From positions 1 through 6,810 of the forward strand of contig JAQTYP010000190.1 in the NCBI GenBank assembly GCA_028688235.1: DNA of 6,810 nt, given 5' to 3'. Shown piece after piece: positions 1-5,176 of the stretch. Position 1 is the first letter of the stretch. Each line of letters starts with the position of its first letter. The notes beneath the pieces are model-generated. The model was not told the DNA's origin and ran no database searches. It saw only the letters and a list, made by a program, of their open reading frames with translations. The position numbers were made by a program, and so were the translations under genes. Source of the stretch: Methylomonas sp. (GTDB lineage: Bacteria; Pseudomonadota; Gammaproteobacteria; Methylococcales; Methylomonadaceae).

Positions 1-437
1 CGGTGATGTGGCCGCTGTTGCTGTTGTCGATAGTGTTGTGGACCCTGGTGTTGGAACGCTATTGGTTTTTTCTCCACACCTTGCCGAGGCTGACCGCTTA
101 TCAGCTGGCCTATCCGGCTTGCGCGGCAAGTCGCGTCATCGCCACGACTGAAACTACGTTGGCTATTCGGCGTTTTTTACTGATGATCAAGACCCTGTCC
201 GGCATCTTGCCGATGTTGGGCTTGTTGGGCACGGTGACCGGTATCGTCGAAACCTTCGACTTGATTCGAATCTTCGGCAGCGCCGAAACGCGTATCGTCG
301 CCCGCGGCGTCTCCCAGGCACTGATCACCACCCTGGCCGGCCTAGTGATGGGCCTGTTCGGCGTCGGCGTCGGCTTCGACCTCAACAGGCGGGCAACGGC
401 TGGCGAAACAAGGATCAATCAGGTTCTGATGTCATGA
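1..437 (+). CDS. exbB: ExbB/TolQ/MotA-family proton channel subunit (5' partial)
   Basis: This is the inner-membrane proton-channel subunit of a TonB-type energy-transduction complex. It works with the ExbD and TonB homologues encoded directly downstream. The visible 144 codons contain three hydrophobic segments: about residues 1-23 (MMWPLLLLSIVLWTLVLERY), 60-85 (ending GLLGTVTGIVETF) and 103-126 (ALITTLAGLVMGLFGVGVGF). The GLLGTVTGI and TTLAGL stretches are hallmarks of the ExbB/TolQ family. The reading frame is open to the window edge, and the first GTG-ATG falls inside what is normally the first membrane helix, so the true start lies upstream; bases 1-2 belong to a cut codon. The short length and lack of a long cytoplasmic loop suggest the smaller ExbB2-like type and not E. 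coli ExbB, but this is inference. The stop overlaps the exbD start as ATGA. Confidence 0.9.
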   Translation, partial: VMWPLLLLSIVLWTLVLERYWFFLHTLPRLTAYQLAYPACAASRVIATTETTLAIRRFLLMIKTLSGILPMLGLLGTVTGIVETFDLIRIFGSAETRIVARGVSQALITTLAGLVMGLFGVGVGFDLNRRATAGETRINQVLMS

Positions 438-868
438 GAAAACACAGCCGTTTAAATTCGCGCGTGGAGAGGGACAAGGATATTACCGACGCGATTAACC
501 TTACACCTCTGATCGACATGGTGTTCATCCTGCTGATCTTTTTCCTGGTCACCACTTCGTTTATCCGCGAATCCTCGGTGGAGGTGCAACGCCCCCATGC
601 TGCCACCGCGCTGCCGCAGAACAACGCCGATCTGGTGCTCACCATCAGCGCCGATGAACAGATCTGGTTAAACGATAAGGCGGTCGATATTCGCCTGTTG
701 CGTGCCCGTATCGAGGAACAGGGCCTAGCAAGCGCCAGCCGCTCGGCCATCATTCTGGCCGATCGGCTCGTCAGCGCCGGTTTGCTGGTCAAGGTGATGG
801 ATCAATTGCGTCTGGCAGGTTTCGTCAACATCTCCGTGGCCGCCAGCTCTGCGGGCGATAGTTCATGA
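434..868 (+). CDS. exbD: ExbD/TolR-family biopolymer transport protein
   Basis: This is the second channel subunit of the ExbB-ExbD-TonB complex: one transmembrane helix with a periplasmic domain. The 144-residue length is typical of the family. A charged cytoplasmic N-terminus (1-20) leads into INLTPLIDMVFILLIFFLVT (21-40). Asp28 in the PLIDMVF motif matches the conserved membrane Asp that takes part in proton conduction in this family. The rest (about 45-144) is a soluble periplasmic domain with the usual pattern of ISADEQIWLN and IILADRLVSAG. The ATG overlaps the exbB stop (ATGA at 434-437) and its own stop overlaps the tonB start (865-868). This indicates translational coupling and fixed stoichiometry within one operon. 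TolR is the main alternative, but the downstream tonB favours ExbD. Confidence 0.93.
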   Translation: MRKHSRLNSRVERDKDITDAINLTPLIDMVFILLIFFLVTTSFIRESSVEVQRPHAATALPQNNADLVLTISADEQIWLNDKAVDIRLLRARIEEQGLASASRSAIILADRLVSAGLLVKVMDQLRLAGFVNISVAASSAGDSS

Positions 869-1668
869 CACCGATACCCGAGGCACATAAGCCGAACCGG
901 AAAATGCTGGTCCTGAGCGGCACCGTCGTTATCGCCGTGGCAATCAATCTGGGTTTGCTGCTACTGATCAGCACCCTGATAAGCCACCAGGAAACCGAGC
1001 TGGCACAGTTGCCGAAACTTCAGCCGGTGAATTTCATCCGCATCCAGCCGCGCAGGGAGACGCCGCCTAGCCCGCCTCCGGAAGAAAAAACCATCGTCGA
1101 TGAGACTAACAACAAACCATCGACGCCCCCGGCAAAATCCAGCGCGTCAAGCAAGCCGGCGCCGGCTCGAAAATCGCGTCCGCGCCAAGTCAAGCAATCG
1201 GCAAAGGCCCAGGCCGAACAACCCGGTTTCGCCGCGCCAAGGCTGGATATTCCGGCACAGGGTGATGGCGTGGCATTTCCCAATGTACAGGGATCTGATG
1301 ACAGGCTGACCGCGCCGCCGGCTCAATGGAATCCCCAAAAGCAGCCGCCCACCGGCAATGCCGGCGAGGGCGATGCAGGCGGAGAACCTTCGAAAAGCAA
1401 GCTGGTGGCCTTATCGAGAGTATTGCCGGATTATCCGCCGCGGGCACGCGCGCAAGGCATTCAGGGCTGGGTAAAACTGGAGATTACCGTTACACCGGCC
1501 GGCCGGGTCAGTGCGGCCAAAGTCATCGACGCCTCGCCAAAAGGCCTATTCGACGAAGCGGCCATGGAGGCCATCCAGCACTGGCGCTTTCAACCAGCGT
1601 ACAGGGATGGCCAGGCGATAGAGCAAAGGGCCCATCAGATCATCAAATTCCGCCTTACAGAACAATGA
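865..1668 (+). CDS. tonB: TonB-family energy transducer
   Basis: TonB spans the periplasm and passes energy from ExbB-ExbD to TonB-dependent outer-membrane receptors for siderophores, vitamin B12, metals and similar cargo. The 267-residue protein has the classic order. There is a short cytoplasmic tail (1-13), one membrane anchor (about 14-38, LVLSGTVVIAVAINLGLLLL), a proline- and lysine-rich periplasmic spacer (about 60-175, including PPSPPPEE), and a C-terminal TonB domain (about 182-265). In that domain LPDYPPRARAQGIQGWVKLE, VTPAGRV and EAIQHWRFQPA follow the family consensus, including the conserved Tyr-Pro (190-191). The middle of the spacer (about 125-175) is rich in Gly, Asp and Gln and is not proline-rich throughout. 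It is the last gene of the operon. No receptor or substrate gene is visible, so the cargo is unknown. Confidence 0.93.
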   Translation: MTPIPEAHKPNRKMLVLSGTVVIAVAINLGLLLLISTLISHQETELAQLPKLQPVNFIRIQPRRETPPSPPPEEKTIVDETNNKPSTPPAKSSASSKPAPARKSRPRQVKQSAKAQAEQPGFAAPRLDIPAQGDGVAFPNVQGSDDRLTAPPAQWNPQKQPPTGNAGEGDAGGEPSKSKLVALSRVLPDYPPRARAQGIQGWVKLEITVTPAGRVSAAKVIDASPKGLFDEAAMEAIQHWRFQPAYRDGQAIEQRAHQIIKFRLTEQ

Positions 1669-1744
1669 CCTGATGTCCGACTGTGAGCCAGATAGGCGTT
1701 GGTTGGCAAAGCTCACGGGAGGGAATCGAGAACTGCGGAACGAT

Positions 1745-1779
1745 AAAGGAATGAAAGGCGCCCTAAGGGATCGGGCGCC
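1745..1779 (-). terminator. Probable rho-independent terminator of the PepSY gene
   Basis: A perfect 7-bp GC-rich stem (1757-1763 with 1773-1779, GGCGCCC/GGGCGCC) encloses a 9-nt loop. On the minus strand it starts 7 nt after the PepSY stop codon and is followed by TTTCATTCCTTT, a broken T-rich tail. On the plus strand the stem is not followed by a T-run, so any role in ending the tonB transcript is weaker. It sits between two convergent transcription units, as expected. Confidence 0.6.
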
Positions 1780-1786
1780 GAAAGTC

Positions 1787-2317
1787 TTAACGCTTTTCGT
1801 CGGCTTCTTCGCCGATTTCCCATTCTTCGGTAGAGGTTTCGATGATCTTGCCGGTGGCGGCATCGACTTCGACCTTGGTTTCCACGCCTTTGTCGCTGAC
1901 GATATCAAACTCGTAAGAAGAGGCGCCGTTTTCCTCAACTTCATATTCCACTTCCTGTATTTTGCCGGGGCTGGCTTTCAGCGCAATCGCCGCGGCATCT
2001 TCTTCGGTTACCTTGACGTTCTTTTTGAAAGCCTCGCTTTTGGGATCGGTGACTTCGGTTTCGCGCTCGGTGATTTTTCCGCTATCGGCATCGCACATGA
2101 ATTCCCATTCCACGCCGTTGACGTCGCGTAATTCCAGTTCGTAAACGCCTTTGCCGCCGACATTGAGTTTTTCCAGCTTCACCAGTTCTCCGGCCTTTTC
2201 CTTCTTGACTGCCTGAACGCAGCTTTCCAAGCCTTGATCGGCGGCGACGCAATTGGCGGCGGCCAAACTCAAGCCCAACAGCATGATGGCATTGATGGTG
2301 GATGATTTAATGTTCAT
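1787..2317 (-). CDS. Secreted protein with two PepSY repeats
   Basis: This 176-residue protein has a Sec signal peptide: a basic N-terminus, a hydrophobic stretch at about 9-20, and a likely signal peptidase I site after CVAA (residue 26, before DQG). The cysteine in AANC is a poor lipobox because Asn precedes it. The mature part holds two PepSY-like repeats, about 28-88 and 101-163. Each ends in the typical strand-turn-strand VDxxTGKI pattern (CDADSGKITERE and VDAATGKIIETS). Two mature cysteines (33 and 75) could form a disulfide. The C-terminus (164-176) is very acidic. PepSY domains are usually small periplasmic modules, proposed to inhibit or bind partner proteins; the partner here is unknown. 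The ATG has a clear AGGAG at 2324-2328, 6 nt upstream. The gene follows a LuxR-type regulator on the same strand after 70 nt and appears to have its own promoter. Confidence 0.85.
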   Translation of the reverse strand: MNIKSSTINAIMLLGLSLAAANCVAADQGLESCVQAVKKEKAGELVKLEKLNVGGKGVYELELRDVNGVEWEFMCDADSGKITERETEVTDPKSEAFKKNVKVTEEDAAAIALKASPGKIQEVEYEVEENGASSYEFDIVSDKGVETKVEVDAATGKIIETSTEEWEIGEEADEKR

Positions 2318-2349
2318 GGTAATCTCCTGCTAGTTCTAAGGGGGGATGA

Positions 2350-2366
2350 TTCCCGAATTTCGGGAA
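2350..2366. promoter_or_regulatory. Perfect 17-bp palindrome, candidate operator of the PepSY gene
   Basis: TTCCCGAA at 2350-2357 and TTCGGGAA at 2359-2366 are perfect reverse complements around one central base. The site lies between the regulator stop and the PepSY start, 33 nt upstream of the PepSY ATG. It begins a few bases after the transcription start predicted from the TATAAT at 2376-2381. A regulator bound here would block initiation. It could also form a 6-bp hairpin in the leader RNA. There is no T-run on either side, so a terminator for the upstream gene is less likely. Which protein binds it is not shown; the adjacent LuxR-type regulator is the obvious candidate, by inference only. 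Confidence 0.5.
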
Positions 2367-2375
2367 CTGCGTCGG

Positions 2376-2381
2376 ATTATA
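2376..2381 (-). promoter_or_regulatory. Candidate -10 box (TATAAT) for the PepSY gene
   Basis: A consensus TATAAT lies on the minus strand, 59 nt upstream of the PepSY ATG and just after the regulator stop codon. No good TTGACA-like -35 box is found 16-18 bp upstream, where only 1-2 of 6 bases match. The promoter would therefore need an activator, or a holoenzyme that relies on the -10 region. The base before the box is C, as in stationary-phase (sigma S) extended -10 elements, which is weak evidence alone. The predicted start is around 2368-2369. Confidence 0.45.
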
Positions 2382-2387
2382 GCCCGA

Positions 2388-3008
2388 TCATCGGATCACA
2401 CCATGCGTTTTCGCAAAATCTGTTATCGCTTCACGGCTATCCAAGCCGAGTTTTGCCTTGATTTGGCTTTGGCAATTGGATACTGTTTTGCCGCTGATAT
2501 CCAATTGTTTTGCGATTGTTTGGAGATTCTGACCCTCGGCCAGCATGCAGAATACGTCAAATTCCCGGGAACCAAGCAAGATAAACGGTTCTAAGGTTTT
2601 TTTAATTTGCCGCATCGCCAGAAATTGGGCGATGTCGTGATCCAGATAATACTCGCCTCGATAAACCGTATGTACGACTTCGGCGAGTCTGCGGGTATCG
2701 GCGAATGAATTGATCACGCCGCTTACTCCGGATCGGAGATAGGATGTGGCCTGCATTGTCGAATGGGGTAGGGCGACGATCAACTTACAAGCGGGGGCAA
2801 TTGAGTGCAGATGTTGTATTAGCGACATGTCGTCGAAGGCTGGGGAATTTATCAGCAAGACCATGTCGAACGGCGTTTCCGTCATTTCCTGGTATTCGCT
2901 CCAGTCGATAACCGTCACCGCGATATCGTAAAGATCGAGTGCCGCGGTATCGATCGAGTTCTGTTGGCCTTCTGGCTTAATCAGCAGTAGATTGATCGTC
3001 GTCGTCAC
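2388..3008 (-). CDS. LuxR/NarL-family regulator with degenerate receiver domain
   Basis: This 206-residue transcription factor has a receiver-like N-terminal domain (about 4-122) and a C-terminal LuxR/GerE helix-turn-helix (about 144-205). The HTH reads LGSREFDVFCMLAEGQNLQT, then AKQLDISGKTVSNCQSQI and KAKLG, a good match to NarL/GacA-type DNA-binding domains. The receiver lacks the usual phosphorylation residues. Where a VLLD motif is expected it has DMVLLINSP (48-56), so Ile53 replaces the Asp; the switch Thr/Ser position reads VALPH (78-82), and the conserved Lys position reads GVINS (97-101). It is probably not phosphorylated in the usual way and may sense a ligand or act constitutively. 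The start is a GTG with no clear Shine-Dalgarno, overlapping a TGA of the broken PIN frame (GTGA at 3005-3008). No other usable start exists upstream before an in-frame TAG. The gene precedes the PepSY gene and may control it. Confidence 0.8.
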   Translation of the reverse strand: MTTTINLLLIKPEGQQNSIDTAALDLYDIAVTVIDWSEYQEMTETPFDMVLLINSPAFDDMSLIQHLHSIAPACKLIVALPHSTMQATSYLRSGVSGVINSFADTRRLAEVVHTVYRGEYYLDHDIAQFLAMRQIKKTLEPFILLGSREFDVFCMLAEGQNLQTIAKQLDISGKTVSNCQSQIKAKLGLDSREAITDFAKTHGVIR

Positions 3009-3220
3009 GGCAGCGTCGGGTTGATCTTGTTGGAAAAAATAGCGTTGCGGCCGATTCTATCAGGGTTTGAGTGCGGTAAGGAATGATGCAGGCATCGCCG
3101 GGTTGTGAGGCAAACGGCTTGGGTAATCGTGATGCTTGGAAATAACTTAGGCAGCAGTGCTAACTGATCGACTTTGGCTAAAGCGATTATTGGCCCCGCA
3201 TCGGCGATTATGACAGTCAC
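3005..3220 (-). pseudogene. Truncated, frameshifted PIN-domain toxin remnant (DUF3368/VapC-like)
   Basis: The first 36 codons encode a convincing PIN-domain N-terminus, MTVIIADAGPIIALAKVDQL followed by ALLPKLFPSITITQAV, with the first acidic active-site residue at Asp7. After QAV the frame becomes unlike any PIN protein (CLTTRRCLHHSLPH). In the next frame, from about 3111, the DNA encodes ASQPGDACII and TLIESA, which resembles the next part of such proteins (a PGA-type loop and following helix). A small deletion of a few bases has probably shifted the frame. A full PIN protein of this type is about 150-160 residues. The later acidic motifs needed for RNase activity are absent, because the reading frame runs straight into the regulator gene. 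The start GTG overlaps the antitoxin stop (GTGA at 3217-3220), the arrangement of an intact toxin-antitoxin operon. It is almost certainly inactive as a nuclease. Confidence 0.75.
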
Positions 3221-3543
3221 GAATCCAGAGTATCCAGTTCCTTGCAGGTTTGCTGATCGGCTACTACCAAGTCGATATCCAGCTGAGTCAGATGATCGAT
3301 AAACTCGGACAAATTCAAGCCGCTGATCTGAGCCGCCGCACCTAACGACAACACAGGATCTTTAAACAAACTGGCCGCTAATGTCGGTTTCAGTTGTTCT
3401 CTGATGTCGCCTAAAGAGGTTGTTAAATTGAACAGCAGTGCGTTGGGGTCATTGCCTTTCAAGATCAAGACCGGCCCTTGTTCGGCATGACGTAATGCCT
3501 CGGAAGGGTTCTTTTTTAAACGCCTGACATTGGTTGCATACAT
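3217..3543 (-). CDS. Antitoxin: Phd-like N-terminus plus UPF0175-like C-terminus
   Basis: This 108-residue protein appears to be the antitoxin partner of the broken PIN gene downstream. Residues 2-40 (YATNVRRLKKNPSEALRHAE, then GPVLILKGNDPNALLFNL) follow the Phd/YefM-type DNA-binding fold pattern. Residues about 55-93 match the UPF0175 pattern: LAASLFKDPVLSLGAAAQIS, then GLNLSEFIDHL and LDIDLV. UPF0175 proteins are known neighbours of DUF3368 PIN proteins and are predicted antitoxins. The ATG is preceded by GAGGT at 3551-3555, 7 nt away, a good ribosome binding site. The stop overlaps the GTG of the PIN remnant. The reading frame is intact, so the antitoxin may persist as an orphan DNA-binding regulator. 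The 480-bp repeat element begins about 64 bp upstream of its start and may influence its transcription. Confidence 0.75.
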   Translation of the reverse strand: MYATNVRRLKKNPSEALRHAEQGPVLILKGNDPNALLFNLTTSLGDIREQLKPTLAASLFKDPVLSLGAAAQISGLNLSEFIDHLTQLDIDLVVADQQTCKELDTLDS

Positions 3544-3606
3544 GGCCGGTACCTCGGTTAAAAGCCCAGAGCGTAGTCCACACCACGCATGAACGCAATA
3601 TTATGC

Positions 3607-3628
3607 GGGTGCGATTCAAACTGAGGCG
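3607..3628 (+). repeat. Left terminal inverted repeat of the 480-bp element
   Basis: These 22 bp are repeated without mismatch, in inverted orientation, at 4065-4086. Outside this arm the sequence TGC separates it from ATATTA (3598-3603). Confidence 0.85.
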
Positions 3629-4064
3629 CAATAAAAAATGAAACGCTGCGCGAAGCCGGTTTAAAGTCGGGTCTCTGCCCGACAGCCGAGTTTCTTTCTT
3701 TTGCGCGGCCTCGGCAACTGCTCCATGCTGCTCTACCTCCTGCATCCCTGCCGTCGAAAAGAAACCTAAGAAAAGGCCGCCCCAATACCGCCTGATTCCC
3801 TTCGCTTTTACGAAAACCATCCAGGGTTTTCGCCCTGCGGGCCAGCCTATCGGCTCTTCAAATTTGCTCCAGGCAAATTTGTCGCTTTTGGCTAGGGTTT
3901 CCCGAAGGGGCTTCCCAGCCCCTCGGAAAACGCGCGGCATTCCCTGCCGGGCTGTTCTCGACAAAAGCGGCGATGCTCGGGGCGGTATAAGGGGGAGAAC
4001 ACCCAGCCTTCGGCAGTTTTTTGCTTCGCATTTTTACGAAACATCCGGCTCCCCAAGTAATTTT

Positions 4065-4086
4065 CGCCTCAGTTTGAATCGCACCC
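4065..4086 (-). repeat. Right terminal inverted repeat of the 480-bp element
   Basis: This is the perfect reverse complement of 3607-3628. It is followed immediately by ATATTA (4087-4092), also found near the left end. Confidence 0.85.
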
Positions 4087-4131
4087 ATATTAGGGATGCC
4101 GCAAGCATAAAAATACCAACGGAAGTCAGTT

Positions 4132-4206
4132 CCCCCTCTTTGAAAAAGAGGGGCTAGGGGAGATTTTTTAAATAAATCCCCCTCAATCCCCCTTTTTCAA
4201 AGGGGG
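4132..4206. repeat. 75-bp double-hairpin intergenic repeat
   Basis: Two strong hairpins sit at the ends: 4133-4153 (9-bp stem CCCCTCTTT/AAAGAGGGG, loop GAA) and 4188-4206 (8-bp stem CCCCCTTT/AAAGGGGG, loop TTC). The two halves are also imperfect inverted copies of each other around an AT-rich centre (about 4163-4177). The whole unit can therefore fold as one long cruciform or as two separate hairpins. Repeats of this CCCCCTTT...AAAGGGGG type are common between genes in many bacterial genomes, usually as MITE or REP-like elements; that resemblance is from memory. It lies 45 bp beyond the 480-bp element and contains no gene. Confidence 0.7.
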
Positions 4207-4291
4207 ATGCCAAGTAGGTAACTTGTTTAGACGCAGAGATCTCAACAATTGCAATCCAAAAGCATCTCGCAAAAACGGTATTTTCAAAAAC

Positions 4292-4364
4292 GCATCACCC
4301 CTTATGCTTCCCGATGAATTAATTTGTTGTAACCATAAACCTGATGAATCATGAGGGGTGACGC
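4292..4364 (-). terminator. Long-loop inverted repeat over the fic stop codon, possible terminator
   Basis: The arms 4292-4305 and 4351-4364 pair over 14 positions with 12 matches, sharing TCACCCCT/AGGGGTGA. They are separated by a 45-nt loop. The right arm covers the last fic codons and the stop. On the minus strand the distal arm is followed by GTTTTTG, a short T-run. A terminator is plausible, but the loop is long for a standard one, so it could instead be a repeat remnant. The rest of 4208-4291 shows no gene or other clear signal. Confidence 0.35.
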
Positions 4365-5176
4365 TTTTGCTGCATAGCGTTGGCTTGATCCAACAGTTCA
4401 ATGGTTTGCGCCCAGTAACTTTGGCACAGGTTTACGAATTGCTGCTTTTGCTGGTTATCCGGTAATTGCGACAGGTCGCTTAGGTCTGACAAGTCATCAA
4501 CGGTATTTTGATAATCCGATAAACACCGTTTGTAGCGATACCTATCTTCTTGCGGCACCACAATCGGTGGCAGGCCTGCATCGAGAACCGGCAGATTCGC
4601 CAGCAAGCGAGCCAGTCGGCCATTGCCATCGAAGAACGGGTGGATGGTGACGAAGCTCAAATGCAAATCGGCATACGCCTCGGCAGCGGCTTGCCGATCG
4701 AGAGTAGGCGTGAAATAACCATTCAAGCGTTCCAGCCATTGCGTCATTAGCGCGTCGATATGGCGGGGCGCGGGATATTCCCGCCAGACTTGTTTGTTGT
4801 TTTCGTCGACATAGGTGGTGTAGTTGCTTTGTACCTTCCATGGTCCCACCGGCTGATCGATGTCCATGATACGTTCGGTTAATGCCGTTTCGTGCAACTG
4901 AAACAGGTCTTTCTTATCGATAGTTTTAGCGGTGTTTAATAAACCGTAAATCCGCTCGATGGCCTTGGCATGACCATAAACCTCGTTGTGATCTTTTAAG
5001 GGCTTGCCTTGGATGGTTAGCCCTTCCTGCAAGATGAAATCGGTTTCGCCCAGTGTCAGGCTATTACCTTCCAAGGACGTGGAATGATGTGTCCACAAAT
5101 TACGAATTTGCGTGAGCAGAATCGCTTTGATATCCGCGTCGAGGTGGTCATAAAATCTCGCCGTCCTCGACGTCAT
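4349..5176 (-). CDS. fic: Fic-domain protein (class II, AMP-transferase type)
   Basis: Fic proteins usually transfer AMP from ATP to a hydroxyl side chain of target proteins. The catalytic motif HPFFDGNGRLAR (residues 179-190 of the 275-residue form) matches HPFx(D/E)GNGRxxR with every key residue present, including the catalytic His179. An N-terminal STSLEGN (32-38) fits the inhibitory (S/T)xxxE(G/N) helix. This makes it a self-inhibited class II enzyme that needs no separate antitoxin. The segment PVGPWKV to WREYPAPRHIDALM is the usual flap and linker region. The tail has a short triplet repeat, DLSDLSDLS (228-236). I prefer the ATG at 5176 because it overlaps the stop of the small upstream ORF (ATGA at 5173-5176), with GGGG about 11 nt upstream. 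An in-frame ATG at 5191 would add five residues (MGLCQ). Its target is unknown. Confidence 0.88.
   Translation of the reverse strand: MTSRTARFYDHLDADIKAILLTQIRNLWTHHSTSLEGNSLTLGETDFILQEGLTIQGKPLKDHNEVYGHAKAIERIYGLLNTAKTIDKKDLFQLHETALTERIMDIDQPVGPWKVQSNYTTYVDENNKQVWREYPAPRHIDALMTQWLERLNGYFTPTLDRQAAAEAYADLHLSFVTIHPFFDGNGRLARLLANLPVLDAGLPPIVVPQEDRYRYKRCLSDYQNTVDDLSDLSDLSQLPDNQQKQQFVNLCQSYWAQTIELLDQANAMQQKRHPS

Larger units (their letters stand above)
3607..4086. mobile_element. MITE-like non-autonomous element with perfect 22-bp terminal inverted repeats
   Basis: The ends, 3607-3628 and 4065-4086, are perfect 22-bp reverse complements (outer end GGGTGCGATTC, inner end CTGAGGCG). The 480-bp interior holds no convincing gene. 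Its longest frames are unlike real proteins and overlap neighbours or repeats. It holds several strong hairpins: 3666-3683 (6-bp stem), 3811-3832 (8-bp stem, loop ATCCAG), 3860-3880 (8-bp stem AAATTTGC/GCAAATTT) and 3902-3926 (10-bp stem with a bulged A). A 6-bp direct repeat, ATATTA, lies directly outside the right end (4087-4092) and 3 nt outside the left end (3598-3603), possibly a target duplication. No transposase is encoded, so movement would need one supplied elsewhere. A dispersed non-mobile repeat of the REP/BIME type is the main alternative. Confidence 0.65.

Noticed and set aside
1683..1716. GTGAGC...GCTCAC inverted repeat after tonB as a terminator
   Set aside because: The stem is only 6 bp with a 22-nt loop and no T-run follows. 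It could easily arise by chance.
1673..2131. 152-codon plus-strand ORF overlapping the PepSY gene
   Set aside because: It is antisense to a gene with a signal peptide, two PepSY repeats and a good ribosome binding site. Its own translation is low-complexity, rich in Phe, Gly and Asp, and matches no family I recognise.
2350..2366. Palindrome as the terminator of the LuxR-type regulator
   Set aside because: On the minus strand it is followed by TCATCCCCCC and not a T-run, and it sits just downstream of a TATAAT. An operator fits better.
3449..3964. Minus-strand ORF of 171 codons across the 480-bp element
   Set aside because: It runs through the repeat element and out of frame into the antitoxin gene. 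Its translation lacks protein-like features. Such frames inside dispersed repeats are often wrongly annotated as hypothetical proteins.
3864..4157. Plus-strand ORF of 97 codons in the right half of the element
   Set aside because: It crosses the right terminal repeat and enters the next repeat. It has no ribosome binding site or recognisable domain.
4494..4525. DLSDLSDLS triplet repeat near the fic C-terminus as a microsatellite
   Set aside because: The three units use different codons (TTG-TCA, CTA-AGC, CTG-TCG). It is therefore not a recent DNA-level tandem expansion, and it is too short to report as a repeat element.
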